Origin: Peltaster fructicola
Lineage: Eukaryota > Ascomycota > Dothideomycetes
Direction of reading: 5' to 3'
Length of the DNA stretch: 64,000 nucleotides
Assembly (NCBI GenBank): GCA_001592805.2
Contig: CP051140.1
Coordinates: 2,729,501 to 2,793,500, forward strand
Shown: one piece after another, positions 31,845-43,438 of the stretch
Position numbering within the stretch: the stretch's first letter is position 1
Layout: every line of letters starts with the position of its first letter
The notes under the pieces: generated by a model
The model's database searches: none
What the model saw: only the letters and a program-made list of their open reading frames with translations
What the model was told of the DNA's origin: nothing
Translations under genes and position numbers: made by a program

Positions 31845-33798
31845 CTATGTCGTTGTCGTGCCTCCACCAGAAGCAGATGCTGACTTGTTCTGTTCGACCT
31901 CCTCGTCTTGACGGACCGACTTGTGTTCGATCGCAACAGCGCCGAGGAAAGTGAGTGCTGCCATGATGGCGCCGACCAGAAAGGTTCGGTCCACGGCGGT
32001 ATTCAGCACGCTCTCAACTTGACTTGACATGGCTGGGTCCAAGGTCGTTCGTATGTCAGTAAATCCACTGTTGAGAAGGTTCAAAGCGTCGATGTCCGGC
32101 GCAAGCTTGCCAAGCGGTCCAACGGCGGAGTTGGTGAACACAGACTGCGCCACAGAGATGAATGTCGCAGCGCCCAAGGTTTGGAAGAACATCAGTACTG
32201 CAGTCGCACTCGGCACCATATCCAGTGGAAGGACGGTCTGGACGGCAACAAACGGGACATCGCAGCCAAGTCCCAGACCAAAGCCAAACAGCACTTGGTA
32301 ACCGATCCATGCGCCCGCGGTAGAGCTAGGATTCAGTGTCGTGATCATGCCAGCCCCGATAGCCATGAGGACCGAGCTGGCGATTATGAATGGGGTGTAG
32401 TAACCAACTCTCGTGATCATGATGCCACTGACGATCGAGGAGATAATGTAAGCGAGCATCAGGGGAATTGTCTTGACGCCTGAGATGAAAGCGCTGACAT
32501 CCTGCACGGCTTGAAACCAAACGGGAAGCTGAGTGTATTGTTAGCGACACCATTGTACATGCTTTCGTTGTCTTACGTAGTAAATGAGCAACGTGAAGGC
32601 GCCACCCATGCAGAAGAAGTAGAAGCTACCAGCGAGGACAGTTCGCTGCAAGGCAACCGCTTTGGGGATCGCACGATGGACCTTATCGCCGAATGTTTGC
32701 GTCAAGATGAAGATGATGGTGAAGACTGCAAAGACGACCAGAAAAGCGATGATGCGGCCACTTGACCATGCGTACTGGGCGCCGCCATATTGGAGAGCCA
32801 GGAGAAGGAACACCATGGCAATTATGATGCTGATAATCCCAACAGGGTCGAAGCGAAGCAGCTCTGTTCTCCAGCCGAGCGGTGCTGCCTCACGACTGGT
32901 CTGCTCTTTGTCGCTGCCAATCTTAGGCATGAATAGAGCGACCACCAAGGTTGCCACACCACCTAGCCTGTGAACATCGTCAGTAAGACTTGGACCTTCT
33001 GCTCTTACGACTCACGGAGCATTGATGTAGAAGCACCATCTCCAGGTCACACCATCAGCAAAAGCGCCACCAATAAGAGGACCGAGAACGGATCCGAGAC
33101 CAAAGGTGATGCTATCAAGCGCAGCCCACCCGGGTCGAAGGCGAAGAGGCACACAATGTGCAATGATGACCAAGATGCCTGACCAGATGCCTGAGCCGCC
33201 CAGACCTGCAATAGCTCGTCCAACTATGAGTGCTGTGGAACCTGGCGCTGCACCACATATGATAGATCCAACCTCGAACAGAATGATGGCAACCACGAAG
33301 ACGGTCTTGACGGGTAGTAGAGTGTAAAGGCGGCCATAGAGCATCTGGCAACATGCAATAGAGAGCAGGTAGCTGTATGCATGAAAGCGATGTGAGTTGC
33401 CTGTCGATCATAGCGGTTGAAGGCACAACTTACGCACTACCGTACCAGCCGATGGCAGCAATGTCGTGAAATTCATCAGTGATCTTTGGGATCGCTGTTG
33501 AGACTATGGATTGGTCCTATGGATGAGGTTCAGCATTAGCTAGTCAATGCCTGGCAACAACGGGAAGGTTGTAACCTACGATGGACACCAGAAGGTTGAC
33601 CAATCCGAGAGCAGTCAAGATGACGACGAGCTTCGCACCACGCGGGAACTGCGTCAGGTCATTCGAGTCCTGTGAAACAGTAGCTTTCTCGTCTGAGCTT
33701 CCATTCTTGTGTTGGGATTGTAGACCGCTCTCTATGAGTTGGCTTGCAGTATAGGTAGCTGCATTGTCGGTAGCAATTTGCTTTTCTGTTCCGGTCAT
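31845..33798 (-). CDS. MFS exporter, DHA (14-helix) type
   Basis: Five exons: 33798-33580, 33516-33434, 33372-33016, 32967-32577 and 32528-31845, 577 residues. All four introns (48-63 bases) are GT-AG and the phases agree. After a 60-residue hydrophilic start, helix 1 carries the drug:H+ antiporter signature [11 protein letters not shown]. Motif A-like Y-G-R-L-Y-T follows helix 2, [10 protein letters not shown] lies in helix 4, and G-P-L-I-G-G-A-F (motif C) lies in helix 5. Fourteen hydrophobic segments fit the DHA2/toxin-efflux group. It is divergent to the NRPS and shares its promoter, so it most likely exports the cluster product or protects the producer. Confidence 0.9.
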
Positions 33799-34029
33799 TC
33801 TTCTTGCAAACGTATGAGAGTCGCCCGATTGAATGTATGATAGTGTGAACAGCAGGAGTGGACTCAGGAGGTAGGGCGAATCGACGGTGGAAGGAGCAGG
33901 GCAAGTGAAAGAGGGCAAGGATCAGGTCATGCCAGTTAGTAAGATAGCACAAACCGTCTTCGTTCAACAGACAGCATGCCATAGCATCCCCTTATTGTGA
34001 TGCTACCAATGATTCATCAACTGAGTACT

Positions 34030-34042
34030 GCTAATCGCCGAG
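34030..34042 (+). repeat. 13-bp direct repeat, copy 1 (candidate regulatory site)
   Basis: The sequence gctaatcgccgag, identical to copy 2 at 34450-34462, lies in the promoter region shared by exporter and NRPS. A regulatory role is inferred from position and identity. Confidence 0.45.
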
Positions 34043-34449
34043 TGACAGAAGTCGAGGCAGTCTACATTGCGGAAGTACTTTGCATGCGGAATCCTTCGTG
34101 CCCTGTGAGAAGCATATGTGCGGCTGACGACAAATCCACCACGCGCGATCTTCACTCCACTGTAGATGCAGAATATACGCTTTGGAATTGTCCAAGCGCA
34201 TGGCGAATATCGGCATGTTGCGTGTGCTTCCGTACAAGCATTTGCCAGAATGCGGAATGCAAGCTTTCCATCCGATATACGATGCTGACAGGATCGTCTA
34301 AAACTCAAATGTCAGCTGCTGCGATATCATAGTCCGTGCTGATGGTGTCACAGATCATGATGATCGTGATGACAGAGCTGATCCTTCAGCAGGCCTTGTA
34401 TGTGTTGCGGTGTGAAGACTTTGTCGAATGTCGCCGTCCGTCCTCACGA

Positions 34450-34462
34450 GCTAATCGCCGAG
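34450..34462 (+). repeat. 13-bp direct repeat, copy 2 (candidate regulatory site)
   Basis: Second perfect copy of gctaatcgccgag, about 140 bases upstream of the NRPS start codon, in the same orientation as copy 1. Confidence 0.45.
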
Positions 34463-34603
34463 AAACAATATGACTCGTTGTCAAGCGTGGGACCTGTTGA
34501 GAAGACCCGACACATGGTGACAGATTCGCTGCTCACCTACAGACGATGGAGTGCGCTCTCTATACTGCCTGAGTTCGAGCCAGCATCTTGATGCCAATAT
34601 TCA

Positions 34604-37600
34604 ATGTCCAGCAGCAATCCGACGAGCGAAGACGTCGACACGTTCCAGTCGACTCTCGATGGGAAGGTCGTGCGTACCATAGCTGTTGCCACCAATTCAG
34701 AAGCCGGACAATCCTTGGGTGACTCGATTGAGAGATTGACGTATATTTCTGCAGCCTGGGTCTTGGTTATTGCACAATACACCAGCTCAAACGAACCTTG
34801 TATTGCTCTTCGAAAGCAAGATACTTCCTGGGAGTGGACCACTCTTGAGATCGACCAAAACGATACTACGAATTGCTTCCTGCGCTATGTCCAAAAATCG
34901 ATTGCTGGTTCGTTCATGTATGGACAGGTCAAGAATGGAGAGATCGATAGAAGTAGATTCTGTCGGTTCTTGACAAGACCAATTGCTGGGTCGTCATGGA
35001 GTGTCTCCAGCGTGGTCAGCAACGAGACAGCTCATATCAGAGTTGACTTCTCAACTCAGTCTGCTTCCAGAGAGCTTGCAGACCTGCTCTTCGATGTTTG
35101 GGAACATGTATTTGGTCAGCTCTGGCTCGCTGCAACCACACCCACCACGAAATTGATGCAGCTCGATCGGTTGCCCCTCTCACACCTGAAGCTGATCCGA
35201 GAGTGGAATGCTCGAGCTGTGCGGGCAGCTCAGCGACTGACGATAGATTTGATCCTGGACCATGTAGAAGCTCAACCAGACGATCCCGCGATCTGCTCCT
35301 GGGATCGCAATATGAGCTATCGAGAACTGGACGATGCTTCCACGAAGCTTGCTCATCACCTTATTGGTCTCGGGCTGTACCCTTCGAGCTATGTGGCATT
35401 ATGCTTCGAGAAGTCGGCCTTGACGATCGTTTCGATGCTTGCTGTCCTCAAGACTGGGGCAGCATTCGTTCATGTGGATCCAGGTCATCCGGTGGATCGT
35501 CTTCGAACAATTCTACGTTCAGCGGAGGCTAGAATGGCTATCGTTCAGCCGAAGCATGCGCACCTGTTCCAGTCGTTCAGTGGACGTGTGATCATCATGG
35601 ACATACCACTCACAGAAAGACTGACGAACACCGTCAAAATCGCGCCACCAGTATTCCCATGCCTGCGACCCTCCTTCGCAGCTTACATGGTCTTCACTTC
35701 CGGTAGTACCGGAATGCCCAAGGGTATCGTGGTGGAACACGAAGCATTGGCGACTGCGGTAGATTGTCTCGCCAAGCCAATGGGCATCTCCAAGCAGTCG
35801 CGCATGCTTCAATTCGCAGCTTACACCTTCGATGTCAGCATAGGAGAGATCTTCGTTACGCTGTCACAGGGTGCATGTCTGTGCATTCCTTCAGAGGAAG
35901 AAAGACTCAATGATCTTGCAAGAGCTGTCGCAAAGATGCAAGCAAATGTCGCCTGTCTAACACCGAGTGTAGCGAGACTCTTCTCACCGAGCGATCTACC
36001 AACCTTGACACATCTGTCCGTCGGAGGAGAAGCCTTGACGTACGAGATTGTAAAGACTTGGGCGGGAAGGGTCTGTCTCAGCAACGTCTATGGGCCTTCT
36101 GAGGCCACCATTTGGTGCATGGCGAACGAGAATCTCTCTCCTGATACTCCATCTGATAGTATTGGCCGTGGCTTGCAAGTGCGTACGTGGATCACTGAGC
36201 ATAACGACCCCAGCCGCCTGTGTCCAATCGGCTGTGTTGGGGAACTGCTGCTAGAAGGTCCCATGTTGGCGAGAGGATACCTCGAAGAAGAACAGACTAA
36301 TGCTGCCTTTGTCGAGTTTGACTTACTGGGAGACGAAACATCTGGCCTTGCTCGACGGTATCGCACGGGCGATCTGGTGCGATACAATGCAGATGGCAGC
36401 CACACCTTTGTTGGTCGCAAAGACAGCCAGGTGAAAGTTCATGGTCATCGCATTGAGCCCGGTGAGCTTGAGCATCATATACTGTCATGCGACATTGTCG
36501 AGCAAGCAATCGTGCTTTTGCCAGCGATCGGAAGCCGTGCTGGGAGACTGTCAGCGGTCGCGTGCTTCAAGCGACTGGGCCGTACAACTTCTGCTGGGTC
36601 GACTTCGATGGAGAAAGTGGGTGGTGTTGATATCGAGGAAGCCATTGCGACCGTTCAGAATGACCTTAGAACCAAAATGCCGTCTTATATGATGCCACTG
36701 GACTGGGTGGCGGTCGCATCAATGCCATTGCTTCCTTCTGGCAAGCTAAATCGCAAGCTGATACAGCGCTTCATCGAGGAGCTGCCCTCGACGGAGGTGG
36801 ATATCGCTCTGAGCTGCGGTCAGGGTGGTATCGATCGCGAGGAGACCCGCAGTGCTGATGAGACGCTTCTTGGAGCGTTGTGGGCGGCGGCCTTAGGCGT
36901 CTCTCAACACCGCCTTCATTTCACCCAGAGCTTCATGCGGTGTGGTGGTGATTCGCTCTCTGCAATCGCGTTCGTACGAGCATGTCGAGCACAAGGATTG
37001 TCTGTAAGTGTTCAGGATGTTCTCGCCGGCAAAACGATACAGCAATTGGCAACGAGGGAGAGGCGCCAAGCAATTAGTCCGTCGCGTGACGTCATTGTTA
37101 TTGACGAAGCTCAAGCTCAGTACCTTGAACACCTTCGTCCAAAACTTCCCTCTGCTGGACTCTCCACCACCGAGATCACTCTTATCTACCCCTGCACAGC
37201 TGTGCAGCAAGACTTCATTCTCGTAGAGACTCGCAATGGTCCGGCTCATCGCTCGCAGCTCCTTTTCGAGATCGCACCGAGGACTGCGTCATCCAGCATC
37301 GATGTGTTGAGGTTGCGATCAGCATGGCAGCGAATGGTTGCACGACATGCTTTGCTGCGAACAGTCTTTATCGAAGCAGCTTCAACAGCACATGACACTA
37401 GCTTCTATCAAGTAGTGCTAAAGGTACATGAAGCAGAGGTTTGTATCGAGCAGTTTACAGTGCCACTGAATGAGGGATCACTAGATGGGAACCCACCAAT
37501 CCAATTTCCAGCCAACAGACCGCCACATCGTCTGAGGATCTTCCGATGCCAGAATGGGACAGTGACCTGCTGTCTGGAACTCAGTCATGCTATCTACGAC

Positions 37601-40600
37601 GGTGTGACTTATGAGCTCCTTCTCGATGAGCTGATGCGCGCGTACGACGGCTACGATCTAGGTGATACCTCGAGCACGGATGCCTTCCAAACGTTCTGTA
37701 TGACCAAGCCCTCGTCTGTGGCAGGATCAGATTTGTCTTATTGGGAAGGCCTCCTGAAAGACGTCTCGCCGTGCTTCTTTCCTGCTCGCTTAGAGCACGA
37801 AGAGCTCGCAAGGCCGCAGATCACACAGCCACGGAACTCGTCGATAACAGTGAGCACTTCGCTCTTTCGAGACTTCTGCACGCAACATAACGTTTCACCT
37901 GCTCCGTTCTTTCATGCTGCCTGGTCACTTGTTCTCAAGTCCTTTGCGGGACAGGACGATGTGTGCTTTGGTTATGCCACAGCAGGGCGAGACGCTCCTA
38001 TCCAGGGTATTGAACATGCTCTTGGAGTCTTCATCAATACTCAGGTATGTCGCGTCAATGTTGCTAATGGTCAGACCGTAGGCAAGCTTCTACAGACTCT
38101 GCAGATGGATATGGCGACTGGTCTCGACCACCAGCACGCTTCTCTGGCTGAAATACAGCATAGCTTCGACGGCCAGACCTTATTCAATTCCCTTGTCTCT
38201 TTTCAAAAGATAGACGACGACCTGGATCCTTCATGTTCTATCACGATCAAGAAATGTGCATCTGTTGAACCCTCAGTTGTACGTATTACACATTCACCTC
38301 AGGCGGCACATCGTATTGATCACTATCTAGTTCGACGTCAACATTCTCATCTTCGCTCATCCAGTCGAGACTCATATCGAGCTGCATTATGCTCCGAGCT
38401 TCATCTCGCCACAACACGCCCCTGATATCCTGCGGACATTCGAGCAAGCCATGCGAGCCATAATCGACAATTCCACAGCTGCAATATCTGCTCTCAATCT
38501 TGTGAGCGCCCGAGATCAGGAGAGGATCACACTTTGGAATGGTGAGAAGCCAGTTGCCGTTCCAGGTCTTTTCAACACGATCTTCGAGCGAATTGCTGAG
38601 GAGAGCCCTGAACTACAGGCTGTCGATGCTTGGGACGGCTCATACACGTATGCAGAGCTCAACAACTCTTCTTCGCAATTAGCCGCAGTCCTACAGGCCC
38701 GAGGAGTTCATACTGGCGTCCCTGTGCCATACTGCTTCGAAAAGTCAAGGTATGCCATCTTGGCAGTCCTAGCGATCTTGAAAGCTGGTGGTGTTTGTGT
38801 CGCCTTCGATCCAGCGGCTCCGCGTACGCGACTACAGGAGCTCGTCGCAATCACTAAATCATCCGTTATGATCGCAAGCATTGATGCTTCTACATCATGC
38901 AGTGGCTTGGGCCCAGCTGTGCTACCTGTAGGGTCGGATTTTCTCCAGGAGCCACATCTTGGTGGTACTACCCTGTCTGGGAACGCCAAGCTCGGAATCT
39001 CCACCAACATCAGTCCATCTGATCCTGCCTTCATCCTCTTCACATCAGGAAGCACTGGAAAACCAAAAGCAATCGAGGTCCCGCACTCGTCAATCTGTTC
39101 GCAGGCGTACACATACGGCGACATTTTGGGTGTGAGCACGGGGTCACGAGTCCTCCAATTCGCTGCTCACACATTCGATGTCAGCATGATCGACACTGTC
39201 ACAGCCCTTGCGAATGGTGCTTGCCTCTGCATTCCCTCCGATACCGACCGTATGAACCGACTGTCGGGTTTCATCAATGAGTACAAAATCACAGCAGCCT
39301 GTTTGACTCCCACTGTAGCGAATCTTTTGAAGCCTTCAGAGGTGCCCACCTTGGAAGTCCTCAGTGTTGCCGGCGAACCAGTAACGCAACAACTGCTCGA
39401 CACCTGGGCTGATGCAGTCACTTTACACGAATGCTATGGACCTGCTGAGGTTTCCATCTCCAATAGGGCCCCAAGCATACGACGTCAGGACAATCCATCA
39501 AACGTTGGTCATGGTGTCAGGAGTTGGCTATTCATTGTAGATCCTGATGACTACAATCGACTACTGCCTGTTGGAGCCATTGGAGAACTCCTGGTAGAAG
39601 GACCGTTCCTTGCTCGAGGTTATTGGGAAGATCCAGAAAGGACCAAGATCTCCTTCGTAAAGAATCCAGTGTGGACAGACGGGAGTGATACTTCGCCAAG
39701 GATGCTCTACAGGACTGGCGATATGGTCCAGTATAGTGCTGACGGATCGCTCATCATACACGGTAGACGAGACAGTCAGATCAAGGTGAATGGTCGGCGA
39801 GTTGAAGCAGCTGAGATCGAGGCTTTCTTGATACGAGCTTCGCCTGCTTTCGTCGAAACTGCTATTGAGCTTGTCTCTATGGCTGGACGAGGCGGCAAGA
39901 AGAGACTCACAGCTTTTTGCAGTCTCAAAGAGCCAGCTGGCAGTTCATCCACTGTATTTAGTGGCTCGCGAGTTTGCAGCTTGGCCGAAGCCAACATCGA
40001 CACCATATCCTTGAACCGAAAGTTGGTCGACAGCCTTCCAGCATATATGAGCCCATCGTTGTTTATCGCGGTTAGTCCACTTCCAAAAACACGATCTGGA
40101 AAGGTGGACAGGAAAGCACTTCGAGTATGGGCTGGCGAACTATCCGAAGAAGAGCTTATCCACTTTTCCCAATCGAAAAGCGACAAGCAAAAGCCCACAG
40201 GACAGGCAGAACTCTTCGTACAACAGCTATGGGCTGATGTGCTTGGCATTGACAAACACGGTATCGGAAGGGACGACCACTTCTTTCGCGTTGGTGGAGA
40301 CTCCGCACTGTCTATGCAGTTGGTGTCTCTTTCGCGCCGTCGGGACTACAACTTGTCGGTTGCTGATGTCTTCAAGCATCCTACACTCTCAGATCTGGCC
40401 AATATCATTCGACCACTCAAGGACACAAAGACCAGCGAGACTATACAGATCAAGCCTTTCCAGCTCCTAGGCGGACGAGACAAGGCACGACAAGCAGTTG
40501 CTACCGACTTGGCTCAATTTGATCTACCATGGGAAGTTGTCGAAGATATCTACCCATGCACTCCTTTACAAAGTGGCCTGATGGCTCTATCGACCAAGCA

Positions 40601-43338
40601 TCCAGGATGCTACACCTTTCAGACTATATACACCATGCCCGCCGACTTGGACTTGGAGAGATTCATGTCAGCATGGGATGCCACCGTAGATGCCTGCGAA
40701 GCTTTGAGGTTGCGCATCGTCCTTACCGAATCACATGGCGCATGTCAAGTCGTCCTAGACACCGGTGTCGAATGGTCTGAGCACGACGATCTCAACACTT
40801 ACCTACTGGCCGATTCGAAAGCACACATGGAGTATGGAGATTGCCTGAACAGATTCGCAATAGCTCATGAGGATGACAAGAGCTACTTCGTCTGGACTGC
40901 ACATCATACAGTGTATGACGGTATGTCTCTGCCACTCATCTTGGCCAAAGTCGAACAAGAGTACGAGACAGGGACTAGCTCGCCTGTGCTGTCAATCGCA
41001 CCATTGCTTCAAGAGATTACAATGACTGATCGCCAAGACTTGGCATCATTCTGGACAGTCAACCTTTCTGGATTTTCAAGCAACGCTTTCCCATTGCTAC
41101 CAGCAAGCACATACGAACCTCGCACTAACAATCGTCTGGTACAAGACATCCTTATACAGCGACATTCGTCCACGACAATCACGTTGGCAAGCCTGCTTCG
41201 AGCGGCATGGTCACTGGTCTTGTCACAACTTTCAGGCTCGAATGACTTTGTCCTTGGTATTACCACTTCCGGTCGCAATTCTCCAGTGCCTGGTATTACC
41301 AAGATGATCGGTCCGGCAATCGCAACAGTTCCTGTTCGATTTCGCTACAACGACCTGGAGCTCGTTCGAGACTATCTTGAGCGTGTACAAGCAGATGCAG
41401 CAGCCATGATCCCGTACGAGCAGGCTGGTCTTCCTTTCATAAGGTCTCTTGGGTCCGATCAACAGCAGGCCTGCGAATTCAGAAACCTTTTTGTTGTACA
41501 GCCAAAGGCGATCTCAGATCAGCAAAGCTATGCTGCAGCAGATGGCTTTCTCGGACTTCAAAGATTGCCCATCAATGAGCGAGGTTTTCATCCTTATCCG
41601 CTGGTTCTCGAGTGCTACTTGGAACACTCTGGCAGGGTTTCACTCAATCTGGAGTACGACGACCATGTCATCACCTCTTCGCTGGCCTCGTCACTCGTCA
41701 AGCAGCTGGCATATGTCACTACGACGCTTGACAACTCTGCAAACACTCCAGGGACTACCATCAGTGATGTAAGGATGCTTTGTACTGAGACGGTCCGAGA
41801 CGACCATGCATGGAATGACTACCAGACACATTCAGCGAAGCTTCTACAAATAGAGAGTCGTCAAACCCGCGCCCCGCCGATGCTGGTGTCAACAGTCATG
41901 ATTCTCGATCCGCTAATGGACATCCACATGGCTACATGAACGGCCAGACCAACGAAGATGGTTATTCCACTTATGGCATCAGTAGCAATGGCGCGGTGAA
42001 GTATACATGTCCTGCGACGCCACTCCAAGAAGCGATGCTTGCAAGCCAAGCAAGATCACCATCATTCTACAGTCATAGACTGGTTTGGACGCTCCGTCCC
42101 AGTTCAGCAAAACAGATGCAAGCAAATCTCGCAGAACGTGTACGAGACTCATGGCGGCAACTGGTGGCTGCAAACGATGTACTGAGGACTGTCTTTCGCA
42201 ACAAGCAAGACGGCATGCAGCAATCTCAACATGAGCAGATCATTCTTCAACAGACAATCCCAAATGATGAATTGCTGCAATGCACCACCAAGGAGGAAGC
42301 GATACAGAGAGTACAGTACTGTCACTACGAGCCGAACCAGAAGGACCTCCCATTGCACAGACTACTCATTTGTGGCACGCACGATGGAGAGGTGATCTGT
42401 GGACTGAATATCAGCCATGCACTCATGGATGGCGTAACACTGACACACCTGCTCCATAAGCTGGGCTCTAGCATCAGTGATGGCACGATTGATGACACTA
42501 CTCAAAGACAGTTCAGAGACCTTGCTCGCTGGATGGCCGTCCAGCCCGACCACGATGAGGCGCAAGCCTACTGGGCGAATTATCTTTCCGAAGCAGCAAT
42601 GTCTTGCTTTCCAGCAAGCAACGTCATACAATCAGAATTATCACACATCGACTTCCTGCGGTCGAGTACTGTGATCGACCGCGAACAAGACCTTGCGCAG
42701 CTTTGCCACAAGTATGGTATAACACTCTCCACGGTCTTCCGCACAGTATGGGCTCTAGCTCTCAGTCAGTATCTGAGTCAAGCAGATGTGACATTCGCCT
42801 ATGTCGTGTCTGGGCGTGATGCACCAATAGTTGGTGCTACAGATATTTTCGGTCCATTCCTCAATTTCCTGCCCTGTCGTGCGCACCTAGACAGGTATCC
42901 TAGAATTGGCGATCTCTTCCGTCATATCCAAGCAGACTTCTGGGAGAGCATGCCGCACCAATTCGGCTGCACAGCAGAGCTCGAGCGTATACGATCTGGC
43001 AGAGTAAAGTATAACACTCTCGTCAATTTCAGATACAATATGGCAAGGCACAGCGCAGCAGACACGACATCTGGGCAAGGTGTGGATATTCTCTGGTCAC
43101 AAGATCCGATGGATGTGAGTGATATGAAGTGTGTGTTTCGCTCGACTGACATTCGCTGCAGTATGATCTGGTATTTGCCATCAACGATCGAAAGGGTGCT
43201 CTCGAGCTTGAACTCAGCTATTGGCACGGTGGGATCAGTGATGGAACAGCTACTGACATCTTGCAAACTGTGGTCTCTCTACTAAGTCGAGTCTTGGATG
43301 GACAAGAGAATGTAGCTGAGCTTACACAGCCTACTTAG
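34604..43338 (+). CDS. Nonribosomal peptide synthetase, partial C then A-T-C-A-T-C-C
   Basis: Four exons: 34604-38278, 38331-41885, 41948-43114 and 43162-43338, 2857 residues. The introns (52, 62 and 47 bases) explain the apparent frame changes; exon 3 to 4 joins P-M-D to Y-D-L-V-F. Domains: residues 1-190 resemble only the C-terminal lobe of a condensation domain. A1 follows (Y-R-E-L 238, S-G-S-T-G 364), then T1 (G-G-D-S-L, about 783), C1 (S-H-A-I-Y-D-G, about 993), A2 (S-G-S-T-G, about 1461), T2 (G-G-D-S-A, about 1882), C2 (H-H-T-V-Y-D-G, about 2082) and C3 (S-H-A-L-M-D-G, about 2565). There is no carrier between C2 and C3 and no thioesterase or reductase. Both A domains have Asp235. Read by eye on the GrsA scale, A1 gives D-V-G-L-S-G-V-I-W-K and A2 gives D-V-I-L-S-A-C-I-S-K. 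I recognise neither code. Confidence 0.92.
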
Positions 43339-43438
43339 GAGTACTGTCGGTAGTCAATATCAGGCTTTGCAGAATAGGACCATTCTTGTCATGCTTGCGG
43401 AGAGGTTGTTCACCATCAGTATTCATTCATGTCATCAT

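Larger units (their letters stand above)
33799..34603. promoter_or_regulatory. Divergent promoter region, exporter / NRPS
   Basis: 805 bases between the exporter and NRPS start codons. It contains two perfect copies of a 13-base element (see repeat entries), 420 bases apart. It also holds a dyad-like stretch, atcatgatgatcgtgat, near 34354. There is room only for regulatory DNA. A 63-codon frame at 34400 has no support. Confidence 0.5.

Noticed and set aside
38279-38450. Apparent frameshift breaking the NRPS into two genes
   Set aside because: A 52-base GT-AG intron (38279-38330) joins the frames and restores continuous C1 sequence, so it is one gene.
41886-41947. Apparent end of the NRPS and start of a separate C-domain protein
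   Set aside because: A 62-base intron with a CTAAT branch links the frames in phase 0; a separate gene is not needed.
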